DNA from: Bacillota bacterium
GTDB taxonomy: Bacteria > Bacillota > Syntrophomonadia > Syntrophomonadales > Syntrophomonadaceae
Reading direction: 5' to 3'
Assembly: GCA_029550685.1 (NCBI GenBank)
Contig: JAKPGY010000145.1
Span: 1-56,207 of the forward strand
Length of the DNA: 56,207 nt
Shown piece by piece: positions 1 to 7,969 of the stretch. The number at the start of each line of letters is the position of its first letter. Positions within the stretch are counted from its first letter, which is position 1. The notes under the pieces were generated by a model. The model ran no database searches, had not been told where the DNA came from, and saw nothing but the letters and a program-made list of their open reading frames with translations. Made by a program: the position numbers and the translations under genes.

Positions 1-87
1 CACGTCGCTACGCTCCTCGCAACATTAGCCGTGAGCGACAGCGAACATCAGCAGTGCCGGAACGGCCGATGACATACCAGAAGGCCA

Positions 88-137
88 TCTTATGTGTCAT
101 TGCGAGCCCTGGAGGGGCGTGGCAATCTCGAACTTCT
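88..137. repeat. dispersed intergenic repeat, copy 1
   Basis: On the minus strand this reads GAGATTGCCACGC, a short spacer, then CTCGCAATGACACATAAG. The same two halves recur with few changes at 32345-32391. The halves are partly complementary, so the unit can fold. Short elements with this GAGATTGCCACGC...GCAATGACA layout are scattered between genes in many bacterial genomes. The preceding 1-87 also contains fragments of CGTCGCTACGCTCCTCGCA type and no gene. Confidence 0.6.
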
Positions 138-166
138 AACCATTAATAGACTTCTTTGACAGTCTG

Positions 167-192
167 AAACGCCTGTAATTGTACAGGCGTTT
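167..192 (-). terminator. probable terminator of the chemotaxis receptor gene
   Basis: A perfect 11-bp stem (167-177 with 182-192) and a 4-base loop lie 38 bases past the stop codon of the minus-strand gene at 231. The minus-strand 3' arm ends in GGCGTTT, so the U tract is short. It could act in both directions. Confidence 0.6.
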
Positions 193-230
193 AAGCAGTT
201 ATATAGTATATACAGTTGATCTATCTGGGT

Positions 231-1742
231 TCAGGAAGGATAGGAGGATAGCTGGAGGCCGCTCATCAGCTGGTTTAACTGGCGGGTACTTTCTTGCATG
301 TGTTGAGCTAAAGTGGCTATTTTTTCTGCCGCCTGAGAGCTTTCCTCACTGCTTGTTGCAATTTCTCTCGATTGAACAGAAGTTTTTTCAATGGTGGCAG
401 CGGTTGTCTCTATACTCTTGACAATATTCTGCATCGCGTTGGATAAAGACATAAAGCTATTCTGCAGCATTTCAGTTAAAGTATAGATACTTTCACCATC
501 TCCTTTGTAGGCTTGCCCTACGTCTTCCAAAATCTTCTGGTCCCTGGTTACATCTTCACTCACAAAACGCAGCAAATTGTGGCATTGGTCGATTAGACGA
601 TGCATGACTTGGTAAACCTGCTGGTTCATACCCTGTATATGCTGAACAGCCACGGCTGATTTTTCGGCCAGAGCTCCAACTTCCTGTGCTACCACGGCAA
701 ACCCCCGACCGTGTTCTCCAGCCCGGGCAGCTTCGATAGCGGCATTTAAAGCCAGCAGGTTAGTCTGATTGGCTATATCTGAAATTTGCCCGGCTAATGC
801 AGATATTTCTTCTACTGCCCCGCTGTCGGCGATAGCCTGATCAACATCTCTATGAATACTTTCGAAAAGCTGCATGGTTGCCTGTCTTGATTCAGTTGCT
901 CTGTTTAATATTTCCTCAGCCCGTTCATCAATCTGCCTAGCCTCAGTTTGCGCCTTATCCACTTCCTTTTTTATTGCACCCAGCATATCCTCGGCTTCTT
1001 CACTGGAAGCATAAATCTGTTGGGCAGAAGCTGATAATTCCTCCATAGCGCTAGCAATGAAATAGGTTTGCTTGGCTATACCAGCCATTAAGGTAGTGAT
1101 GTCTTGGCTTCTTGCTGCCAAATCCTCGCTAATGCCGAGATTTGATTCGGTATGAACCGATACATTGTTCAAGGTCTCACCTAACATGGTAGTCAGCTCA
1201 TCTGCTTCCTTCTGCTTAGCGGCAGTTAACATAATAAGCTGGCTGGCCTTGTGTACCAGGAACATGGCCATAACAGCAGCTACAATGAAAAGCAGTGGGC
1301 AGAATAACCAGAATGAAGCCGGGTAATTGGCTAGATAAGCTCCCTTGGCTATCGCAAAACCCAATCCATTAAAAAGAAAGGTAACGCTCACATAAAAAGC
1401 CACCAATCTGGTGTTATAATACATGGCTGCGGCAATGAGGATAATGAAAGGAAGAAAAACTACTCCGCGGTTAGCCTGGTCCAGAGCGATAAATATGGCA
1501 GTTATTAAAGCAGACATTACCAATATGTAAAGATACTTCTGAAGATGTCTGTATTTTCCTTTACTAAGCAAACGAGCCAATAGTGCTGCTACTACACCTA
1601 GCAGAATACTGGCACTTCTGGTTATAGGTACATGTAATACTAATACTATTAATAAGAAAAAGGCCAATGATGCTAGGGAAAAAATGTAGAATAGACTGTT
1701 GTTCACTCTTTCTTCATGATCCAGTAATATAGTGGACCGCAT
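231..1742 (-). CDS. methyl-accepting chemotaxis protein
   Basis: A 503-residue transducer that would signal to CheA/CheW at the membrane. Residues about 18-170 hold roughly six hydrophobic segments with almost no extracytoplasmic loop, so it probably senses a membrane-linked or cytoplasmic cue rather than a periplasmic ligand. A typical receptor signalling domain fills the C-terminal two thirds; the conserved hairpin tip ([20 protein letters not shown] and the following [14 protein letters not shown]) is at residues 320-355. No clear HAMP domain and no C-terminal CheR-binding pentapeptide are visible. The ATG is preceded by AGGTAGACTTAG. It is apparently monocistronic. The ligand is unknown; its place beside the dsr/xsc region is suggestive only. 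Confidence 0.9.
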   Translation of the reverse strand: MRSTILLDHEERVNNSLFYIFSLASLAFFLLIVLVLHVPITRSASILLGVVAALLARLLSKGKYRHLQKYLYILVMSALITAIFIALDQANRGVVFLPFIILIAAAMYYNTRLVAFYVSVTFLFNGLGFAIAKGAYLANYPASFWLFCPLLFIVAAVMAMFLVHKASQLIMLTAAKQKEADELTTMLGETLNNVSVHTESNLGISEDLAARSQDITTLMAGIAKQTYFIASAMEELSASAQQIYASSEEAEDMLGAIKKEVDKAQTEARQIDERAEEILNRATESRQATMQLFESIHRDVDQAIADSGAVEEISALAGQISDIANQTNLLALNAAIEAARAGEHGRGFAVVAQEVGALAEKSAVAVQHIQGMNQQVYQVMHRLIDQCHNLLRFVSEDVTRDQKILEDVGQAYKGDGESIYTLTEMLQNSFMSLSNAMQNIVKSIETTAATIEKTSVQSREIATSSEESSQAAEKIATLAQHMQESTRQLNQLMSGLQLSSYPS

Positions 1743-1790
1743 CTAAGTCTACCTCCCCATCAATCCGCTTATAGTGAACAATAGGCCCTG

Positions 1791-2156
1791 TTATTCCAGG
1801 AATTCTATTAATTGCAAGCGAATGCCCTGGGGATCTTCGATAAAAGCTATCTTCCGGTCGGGTCTGAATTGGGAAGGGGGAACTAAAAAGGTTATTTGCT
1901 CCTGCCGCAGTCTTTCAGCTATAGCTTCTAAGTCATCCACAGCCAGGGCAATGTGTCCGATGCCATTATCATGAGGATTACTGCCTGGGTTGCGAGATAA
2001 TTCTATTTCTATGCTGATGTTGCCATCACTCACAAAATAGTAATTGACACCCCCCAGGTTAATGGTCTCCTCCTGCTTAAAGCCCAGCACCCTGGTATAA
2101 AAGTCAAGAGCTTTTTCCACATCCGGCACACAGATTCCCACATGGTGTATCCGCAT
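1791..2156 (-). CDS. VOC (glyoxalase/bleomycin resistance) family protein
   Basis: A 121-residue single VOC domain of two beta-alpha-beta-beta-beta halves, beginning MRIHHVGICVPDVEKALDFY and ending with the IEDPQGIRLQLIEF strand. His and Glu residues sit where metal ligands lie in the family (HHVG, IEIE, GHIALAV, RLQLIEF). The ATG at 2156 is chosen because AGGAGGG lies eight bases upstream; an upstream in-frame ATG at 2210 has no such site. Relatives include methylmalonyl-CoA epimerase, glyoxalase I and many uncharacterised proteins. The sequence does not decide between them. No acyl-CoA mutase gene is nearby, so an epimerase role is not supported by context. Confidence 0.8.
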   Translation of the reverse strand: MRIHHVGICVPDVEKALDFYTRVLGFKQEETINLGGVNYYFVSDGNISIEIELSRNPGSNPHDNGIGHIALAVDDLEAIAERLRQEQITFLVPPSQFRPDRKIAFIEDPQGIRLQLIEFLE

Positions 2157-2317
2157 ATACTTTCCCTCCTGTTTTGTATTTATTGTAGCTTCATATCGGT
2201 CCATACCCATTTATCAGTCAGTTGGAAATAATATTCTCGGTCCGGCCTTTTCAGAGAATATGCTGATAATAGCCAGAAAACTGCGTTTAAAACTAATATA
2301 AGATAACTATCCCTGGT

Positions 2318-3697
2318 TTAACTGGGTATGGTAGTTTTAGCTGCCTCCTGGCCACTGGCCTTGGCTACAAAATTAACAGCCCATTCGGGATGCGCCCCAG
2401 CATAAATGTGATTGTAGGAAGCAATAGTATTGCGATGGATGATGCCATCTATTTTGCCATTCAAGCCATATCCTCTTTGTACCTGAAAAATGTTTTGAAT
2501 TTCTCTAGGGTTATAGTTGCAAATCTGGGAATGATGAAACTCATGTCCTCTAACCACAGTTCCCACAGGGAACAGGTAGTTAGAAGCAATGGTGCTCATA
2601 GCTGAGTAGCCATGGCCTTTTGGTTGCCCAGACATTTTCGTGTCACAGGGCAACACACCGCACATTTCATAACTGTGCCCTTCATAATGCAGCTTGCGGG
2701 CTAAATACATCAATCCCCCACATTCAGCGTAAATGGGCATCCCCATGGCGGCCGCCTTGCGTATGGAAATTCGCAGGCCTGTGTTTTGCTCCAATTGCGC
2801 TCCAAATACCTCGGGGAAACCACCTCCGATGTACAAACCATCCACATCAGGTAAGCTTTCCTGCTGAAGGCTGTCTACATACACCAATTCGGCTCCCGCT
2901 AAACTTAACGCCTCTAAGTTTTCTGGATAATAAAAGCTGAAGACTTTGTCCCGTATTACACCAATTCTGGCCTTCTTGGCTGTATGGAGTTCTTCTTTTT
3001 CCATCACTGGCAGGGGTCCGGAACTTCTGGCGATATTTATTACCATATCCAGGTCGGTACTGTCACTTACCGCTCTTTGCAGGAATTCCATTATTTCAAA
3101 AGTTCTTTCCATCTCCGCTGCCGGTATTAGGCCTAGGTGACGATCGGCTATTACCAAATTCTTTTGCTTGGGAATAGAACCTACCACTGGTATCCCGGTG
3201 TAGCCTTCAATGGATTTTCGCAGCATAGCTTCATGGCGAGGACGGGCTACTTTATTTAAAATAACACCTGAAATCCTGGTACTCTCTTCAAAGTTGGCAA
3301 ACCCCTTTACTAAAGCAGCCGCACTTCTGGTCATGCGGGTGGCATCGATAACCAGAATTATGGGAGCATCAACAGCATGGGCCACAGCCGCCGTACTGTC
3401 ACTTCCCTCAAAATCCAAGCCATCATAAAGGCCCATAGCCCCCTCGATTACGGCAATATCAGCTTCTTGGCAGCTGGTATAAAAATGATGGGCTAGTTTT
3501 TCTTTATCCAGAAAGTACAGATCCAGATTACGGCACTCTCTTCCCGCTACCAGGCTAAGCCAACTGGGATCTATGAAATCCGGTCCCTTTTTGAATGGCT
3601 GTACTGTCAAACCCTTATGCCGTAAAGCGAGAATAAGTCCCAGCGTCACAGTGGTTTTACCCGAACGACCCTGGGGTGCCCCAATGGCCAGTCTCAT
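2318..3697 (-). CDS. dsrN: CbiA/CobB-type amidase, probable siroheme amidase DsrN
   Basis: A 459-residue protein with the layout of cobyrinic acid a,c-diamide synthase: a P-loop (APQGRSGKTT, residues 7-16), a central dethiobiotin-synthetase-like ATPase domain, and a C-terminal glutamine amidotransferase domain with nucleophile Cys326 in AECGGLMYL. The family moves ammonia from glutamine to tetrapyrrole carboxylates. No cobalamin genes are present, while a complete dsr block lies 1.5 kb away on the same strand, so DsrN, the homologue thought to amidate siroheme for DsrAB, is the preferred call. CbiA for cobalamin remains possible. The ATG at 3697 is chosen because AGGTGAC precedes it; an ATG 18 bases upstream lacks a site. 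Confidence 0.7.
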   Translation of the reverse strand: MRLAIGAPQGRSGKTTVTLGLILALRHKGLTVQPFKKGPDFIDPSWLSLVAGRECRNLDLYFLDKEKLAHHFYTSCQEADIAVIEGAMGLYDGLDFEGSDSTAAVAHAVDAPIILVIDATRMTRSAAALVKGFANFEESTRISGVILNKVARPRHEAMLRKSIEGYTGIPVVGSIPKQKNLVIADRHLGLIPAAEMERTFEIMEFLQRAVSDSTDLDMVINIARSSGPLPVMEKEELHTAKKARIGVIRDKVFSFYYPENLEALSLAGAELVYVDSLQQESLPDVDGLYIGGGFPEVFGAQLEQNTGLRISIRKAAAMGMPIYAECGGLMYLARKLHYEGHSYEMCGVLPCDTKMSGQPKGHGYSAMSTIASNYLFPVGTVVRGHEFHHSQICNYNPREIQNIFQVQRGYGLNGKIDGIIHRNTIASYNHIYAGAHPEWAVNFVAKASGQEAAKTTIPS

Positions 3698-3804
3698 GAT
3701 GTCACCTCGGCTCATATTATTTTGATTACCATATTGACTGATTATCTAGAACGGCCACTATCCTCTAATCGAAATGTAACATTCCTCTTATATTAAGTAA
3801 AATA

Positions 3805-3821
3805 TGATAATGTTATTATCA
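3805..3821. promoter_or_regulatory. inverted repeat upstream of dsrN, possible operator
   Basis: TGATAAT-GTT-ATTATCA has perfect 7-bp arms about 110 bases upstream of the dsrN start, in an AT-rich stretch. Its symmetry resembles LysR or CRP/FNR family boxes, and a LysR gene (3920-4843) is the immediate neighbour. No binding data; candidate only. Confidence 0.4.
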
Positions 3822-3869
3822 CTATAATTGATAACCTATGGCTGTTATATCTGTGTATATATCAACAAA

Positions 3870-3902
3870 GCGGGAAGCCTGTCTCAGTAAGACCCTTCCC
3901 GC
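3870..3902 (-). terminator. terminator of the LysR gene
   Basis: GCGGGAAG (3870-3877) pairs with CTTCCCGC (3895-3902). On the minus strand the hairpin lies just past the LysR stop and is followed by TTTGTTG. The stem is strong and the U tract modest. Confidence 0.65.
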
Positions 3903-3919
3903 CCGCTATCCAAATGCCT

Positions 3920-4843
3920 TTAACATTCGTTATTGACAACCTTCTCCAACAGTTCTTTATTATGAAGAAAATCAATTAGAAAACGTTCTGCTTTGGTTTT
4001 AGCATTATTGGCGTTAGTAAGTATGTTCAGGGGTCTTCCCATATAGCAATCCTGGATTTTGACTGCTTTAAGGATCTCCTCCTCACATTCTTTACGCACC
4101 GTTAAGGCTGAGATTACTGTAACCCCCAGACCGGCAGCCACTACCTGTTTGATAGATTGGGTACTTCCCAGTTCCATGGTTATATTAAGGTCTGACAGCG
4201 CCAATCCTTTTTCTGCTAAAAATAATTCAAATATACTGCGGGTTCCCGATCCAACCTCCCGCAGAATCATTTTGGCTTTACGCAGGTCATTGAGAGTAAC
4301 ACTGCCCTTTTGCGCCCAGGGATGATGATATGGCACGACCACAACTAACTCATCGTGCCAAAAGTTCTCAATTTCCAAATCTTTGCTTTGAGGTACCGGT
4401 CCTTCTACTAGACCAATACGATATTTTCTTTCCAATATATCCCGAGTAATATTCTCCGTGTTGGCAATGGTTACCTTAAAGTCAATATCCGGCCGCATTT
4501 TGTACAAATAGGCCAATATATTGGGAAGAATATACTCACCAATAGTCAGGGTAGCTCCTATCTTCACTTCTTCATGATGATCTTCCACCAGTTCATTGAG
4601 TTCCTCTTGGACGTTCTTCGTCATCTCCAGCATTTTGCATACATAGTCGTAAAAGATAATACCGGCTTTGGTCAGAGTTACCCCTCGATTACTGCGCTCA
4701 AAGAATTTGGTCCCATAGTAATTCTCGATATTTTGAATCTGCAGGCTGACCGCGGGTTGACTGATGTGCAGTTGCTTGGCTGCCAGAGTAATATTTTTTG
4801 TCTCGGCAACTGCTTTAAAAACAATAAAATCCTGATTGTACAT
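3920..4843 (-). CDS. LysR-family transcriptional regulator
   Basis: A 307-residue regulator with an N-terminal winged helix-turn-helix (residues about 3-60, AAKQLHISQPAVSLQIQNIE) and a periplasmic-binding-protein-like effector domain (about 90-295). The effector domain is of the CysB/CysL/CbbR-like type, including the GSGTRSIFE and GLGVTVIS stretches common in this branch. The gene sits between dsrC and dsrN on the same strand and has its own terminator. LysR proteins of this branch often sense anions or sulfur and carbon metabolites, so control of dsrN or the dsr block is reasonable inference; the ligand is unknown. The ATG at 4843 has a GGGTGGG site upstream. Confidence 0.88.
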   Translation of the reverse strand: MYNQDFIVFKAVAETKNITLAAKQLHISQPAVSLQIQNIENYYGTKFFERSNRGVTLTKAGIIFYDYVCKMLEMTKNVQEELNELVEDHHEEVKIGATLTIGEYILPNILAYLYKMRPDIDFKVTIANTENITRDILERKYRIGLVEGPVPQSKDLEIENFWHDELVVVVPYHHPWAQKGSVTLNDLRKAKMILREVGSGTRSIFELFLAEKGLALSDLNITMELGSTQSIKQVVAAGLGVTVISALTVRKECEEEILKAVKIQDCYMGRPLNILTNANNAKTKAERFLIDFLHNKELLEKVVNNEC

Positions 4844-5228
4844 TTAATCCCACCCTTTTGGACCCAATTAAGTGCTGTCCTTACTATCAATTTTACCTGT
4901 TTTTGCTGACTAGTTTAAAGGTTATTAGTGGTAACTCAAAAGGGCAATTGGTCATATCCTGACCTTGGATGGGGAATGGGAGTAAAAAGTGGTCTGGGCC
5001 CACTGGTATTAAAATCTCCCCCCTATTACCCCCCTGCGAACAAAAGGCCTCCCCCATATGGGGAAAGCCTTTGTCAATCAACCCGACAAAACTTTGTGCC
5101 AAATACTATATGCCAGCATTCCCATACATCTGAGTAATGTTTTTGATTACATCCCAGGTGTACAAAATAGAAGACTCTATTTTCCCAGAGTTCATAAGTC
5201 TTAATAATTTTCAGTGGCTGGTCCTTCT
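4844..5228. other. intergenic region between lysR and dsrC
   Basis: This 385-base gap holds the LysR promoter on one side and the dsrC terminator (5043-5072) on the other. Frames of about 70 codons on both strands were examined; none has a convincing ribosome site or recognisable composition. Runs of C (CTCCCCCCTATTACCCCCC near 5017-5035) are conspicuous but unexplained. Confidence 0.5.
5043..5072 (-). terminator. terminator of the dsr operon after dsrC
   Basis: AAAGGC (5043-5048) pairs with GCCTTT (5067-5072), with an inner CCCC-ATAT-GGGG stem. On the minus strand the hairpin is followed by TTTTGTT. It lies about 155 bases past the dsrC stop and is the first good terminator after dsrMKJOP-dsrC. 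Confidence 0.65.
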
Positions 5229-5543
5229 CTATACGCAACCTGTGGGTTTTGGTAATCCCGCTATCTTGCAGGCGCCTTTACCGGGGCCGCTGGGAAATAG
5301 ATCATAAATCTCCGCTTGAGTCTTCCCGGTATCCTTTAACAGCTTTCTTACCATGGGAGCTACACCAAAATCGGCATAGTATTGACGAAGATAGTTTATA
5401 ATCTTCCAATGTTCCTCGGTTAATTCTACCTCCTCGGTTTGAGCCAGAACAGCGGCCACTTCCTCATCCCAATCCGCGGCATTGTCTAGAAAACCATCTT
5501 CATCAAGCAATATCACACGATCTCCAACTTTTAATTCTGGCAT
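5229..5543 (-). CDS. dsrC: DsrC, sulfur-carrier partner of dissimilatory sulfite reductase
   Basis: A 104-residue TusE/DsrC family protein. DsrC takes up the sulfur atom during sulfite reduction as a trisulfide between two C-terminal cysteines, which the DsrMKJOP complex then reduces. Both cysteines are present: Cys92 in GKGACKIAG and the penultimate Cys103 in KPTGCV, eleven residues apart as in functional DsrC. The family core EEHWKIINYLRQYYADFGVAP is intact (residues 43-64). The start has AAAGGAGGAATATC before ATG. It lies 83 bases after dsrP on the same strand and ends in a terminator, so it is the last gene of the dsrMKJOP unit or has its own promoter in that short gap. Confidence 0.96.
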   Translation of the reverse strand: MPELKVGDRVILLDEDGFLDNAADWDEEVAAVLAQTEEVELTEEHWKIINYLRQYYADFGVAPMVRKLLKDTGKTQAEIYDLFPSGPGKGACKIAGLPKPTGCV

Positions 5544-5626
5544 GATATTCCTCCTTTTGATTTATTGTTGATTTATTAATCATGCTAGCAGGCTGATTTC
5601 AGCCCTAGCACAATTTACGTTTTATC

Positions 5627-6805
5627 TCAAAACCCTTCGCTATGATTGCCAACCATACCCTGCTCCCGGACCCCAATCACCACTTTGAACAGAACAGTCA
5701 GTACCAGCAAACCAATAGCGTAAACACCCATGATTATGATTAACTCGGTTACCGTGGGTATATACTCAGTAATATGACCAAGAGCATTGGGGACAAATCC
5801 TCCTAGGACCAAACCTATGCCCTTATCCAGCCAGGCAGCCACGAAAACGGATAGCAGAGCCAGGATCAGACCCTTCTCATTACGACGCACCTGAGGAATC
5901 AGCAACAAAATAATTCCTAAAAAGGCCAGGATTGCAGCAATCCACATGATAGGAACCAGATTGCTATAACCATCCACGCCGGCGAACAAGTACTGCAGAG
6001 TAACTATGTGTCCTGGAATGTTGCTGTAGAAGGCGGTGAAAACCTCCAACAGGAAGAAGAAGACATTGGCTATCATGGCATAGACAACTATGGTAGCCAG
6101 GGACTGGATAGCCCGGTTGGAAGTTTTAAAAGAGGTCCATTTGCGCAGTATGATGCAGAGAATGATCAGCAGAGCCGGGCCTGCTGCAAAAGCCGAAGCC
6201 AGGAACCGTGCGGCCATAATAGCCGTTAACCAGTAAGCTTTTCCCGGCAATCCTGCATAAAGAAAGGCAGTAACCGTATGAATGCTGACAGCCCAGGGAA
6301 TAGCAATGTAGGTCAGTATCTTTACCCAGCGGGGAGCAGGGAAACCCTTTTTCTCATACCCCAATACGGTCCAACCAATAATAAAATTCAGCAATAGGTA
6401 GCCGGTTAACACGCACATATCCCAAAACATTATAGAACTGGGAGTAGGATGCAGGATTATGTTTAGTAAACGAGTGGGCTGTCCCAGGTCCACAAATATG
6501 AACAGGATACATACTATTACCGCTGCTACTGCCAGAAACTCTCCTAAAATCACTATTTTCCCAAAGGTTTTATAATCGTGCAGGTAATAAGGAATGGCTA
6601 CCATAACCGCCGAGGCAGCTACCCCTACCATAAAGGTAAACTGCGATATATACAGCCCCCAGCTTACGTCACGGCTTAAACCGGTGACACCTAAGCCGTA
6701 ATTAAACTGCTTGAGATAGGCAGCCAGACCAATGACAGACAGGATTAGCAATAGTCCTACCCAGGCATAATAGCGTTTACTTCCATATAAAGCCTTCTCA
6801 AGCAC
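5627..6805 (-). CDS. dsrP: DsrP, NrfD-like membrane subunit of the DsrMKJOP complex
   Basis: A 392-residue integral membrane protein of the NrfD/HmcC/DsrP family with about ten hydrophobic helices. It probably exchanges electrons between the menaquinone pool and the ferredoxin-like DsrO at the outer face of the membrane. A GTG start at 6805 is chosen: it follows GGAGGAGG by about eight bases, begins VLEKALYGSKRYYAW just before the first helix, and overlaps the dsrO stop by eight bases. A longer in-frame reading from 6838 would overlap dsrO more and has no better site. It is the last of the tightly coupled M-K-J-O-P genes. Confidence 0.92.
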   Translation of the reverse strand: MLEKALYGSKRYYAWVGLLLILSVIGLAAYLKQFNYGLGVTGLSRDVSWGLYISQFTFMVGVAASAVMVAIPYYLHDYKTFGKIVILGEFLAVAAVIVCILFIFVDLGQPTRLLNIILHPTPSSIMFWDMCVLTGYLLLNFIIGWTVLGYEKKGFPAPRWVKILTYIAIPWAVSIHTVTAFLYAGLPGKAYWLTAIMAARFLASAFAAGPALLIILCIILRKWTSFKTSNRAIQSLATIVVYAMIANVFFFLLEVFTAFYSNIPGHIVTLQYLFAGVDGYSNLVPIMWIAAILAFLGIILLLIPQVRRNEKGLILALLSVFVAAWLDKGIGLVLGGFVPNALGHITEYIPTVTELIIIMGVYAIGLLVLTVLFKVVIGVREQGMVGNHSEGF

Positions 6806-7580
6806 TTGCTCCGCCTCCTCCGATGATGTAATACACACTAGGTCCGGTTCCCAGCTCTACTTTGCGGCGAATAAAGAAATTGTCTTTCAGAACCTGCCGG
6901 ACTGAGGAGTTAGGGTTATCCAGGTCGCCAAACATAATAGCTCCGCCGGAAGCTTCCACACACACCGGCTGCTGTCCCTTATCCAACCTTTCCATACAAA
7001 AAGTGCATTTCTCCACTACCCCTTTAGTCCGGGTAGGAACCGCACTGTTTATCTGATCAATATAGGAGCGGGGATCGAAGAAATTAAAACTTCTGGCCCC
7101 ATACGGACAGGCTGCCATACAATACCTGCAGCCGATGCAGCGGTGGTAATCCATGGCTACTATCCCGTCCGCACGCTTGAAAGTAGCCTTGGTCGGACAT
7201 ACCCGTACACAGGCTGGGTTTTCGCAGTGATTGCATAAAACCGGGAACTGCATATGCTGAACTTTGTCACTGAGATACTCACTTTCCAGTTCTGCAAAGG
7301 TATGTTCAAAGTCTTCCTGCCAGATCCATTTAACTTCATGCTGGGGATTACCAATCTCCGGCACATTGTGATACTGATGGCAAGCTGCGGCGACCTGCTG
7401 AAAGTCCTCCGCGGTTTTAAATTTGCTGACATCAATCACCATTCCCCAGTGCTTGGCTTGGAGCGCTTTGCTGTCAGTGACTCTATCCGCTGCCGCCTCT
7501 ATCTTATCTATTCCTTCCAATACCAGTGCGCTGCCAATGCCCAGCGATGCCATTAATTTAATAAAGTCCCGTCTGTTCAT
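6798..7580 (-). CDS. dsrO: DsrO, Tat-exported iron-sulfur subunit of DsrMKJOP
   Basis: A 260-residue polyferredoxin. The N terminus MNRRDFIKLMASLGIGSA is a twin-arginine signal (RRDFIK), so the folded protein would be exported by the Tat system encoded at 49.7-50.8 kb. Cysteine groups CNHCENPACVRVCP, CIGCRYCMAACP and CTFCMERLDKGQQPVC are those of DsrO/HmcB proteins with several [4Fe-4S] clusters. It connects cytochrome DsrJ to membrane subunit DsrP. The ATG at 7580 shares an ATGA with the dsrJ stop and has GGAGGTATTGCGAA before it, so translational coupling is likely; a longer in-frame extension would hide the Tat motif. Confidence 0.95.
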   Translation of the reverse strand: MNRRDFIKLMASLGIGSALVLEGIDKIEAAADRVTDSKALQAKHWGMVIDVSKFKTAEDFQQVAAACHQYHNVPEIGNPQHEVKWIWQEDFEHTFAELESEYLSDKVQHMQFPVLCNHCENPACVRVCPTKATFKRADGIVAMDYHRCIGCRYCMAACPYGARSFNFFDPRSYIDQINSAVPTRTKGVVEKCTFCMERLDKGQQPVCVEASGGAIMFGDLDNPNSSVRQVLKDNFFIRRKVELGTGPSVYYIIGGGGASA

Positions 7581-7969
7581 TTCGCAATACCTCCACCATG
7601 ACAATCCCAGCAGTATGGGTCCACCGACGTATAGGCATGACAAGCATCACAAAATTCACTTCGATTGGAATGGCACTGCAAGCAGCTGTTGTCCAGACTC
7701 ATCTCGTATTCCTTACCTGAACTGCTAACATAAACCGTCTTCCCTTCCCGTACCACCTGATCACGCCAATCATTCAGAAGCTGTGGATGCTGGCTGCGCA
7801 TAAAGTCCGCTGACTCAACACACTCCTTTTCACTGAGCTGGTTAATCACCGGGGTATCCAAACTGATTTCCGGTGGTTCATTGGCTTGAACAATATTCAG
7901 TAAAAAGGGTGCTGTAATAATAAGACCAAAAATGACCAGACCAATTATAATCTTTCCGCGGTTATACAT
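7577..7969 (-). CDS. dsrJ: DsrJ, triheme cytochrome c of DsrMKJOP
   Basis: A 130-residue protein with one N-terminal hydrophobic segment (residues about 6-29, probably a retained anchor) and three CxxCH heme sites in the C-terminal half: CLQCH, CDACH and CWDCH. Cys50 in SEKECVESADFMRSQHP aligns with the unusual cysteine that serves as heme ligand in known DsrJ. It would lie on the outer side of the membrane in contact with DsrO. The ATG at 7969 overlaps the dsrK stop by eight bases. The requirement for heme ties this gene to the tetrapyrrole genes at 50.8-56.2 kb. Confidence 0.95.
   Translation of the reverse strand: MYNRGKIIIGLVIFGLIITAPFLLNIVQANEPPEISLDTPVINQLSEKECVESADFMRSQHPQLLNDWRDQVVREGKTVYVSSSGKEYEMSLDNSCLQCHSNRSEFCDACHAYTSVDPYCWDCHGGGIAK

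Noticed and set aside
1791-2156. Methylmalonyl-CoA epimerase
   Set aside because: The fold fits, but there is no mutase or carboxylase gene in the window and the key residues do not separate it from other VOC proteins.
2318-3697. Cobalamin riboswitch or cobalamin operon around the CbiA-like gene
   Set aside because: The 5' region is short and AT-rich without a B12-box-like GC-rich fold, and no other cobalamin genes are near.
4893-5137. Frames of about 70 codons on both strands between lysR and dsrC
   Set aside because: They cross a terminator hairpin and have no ribosome site or recognisable product.
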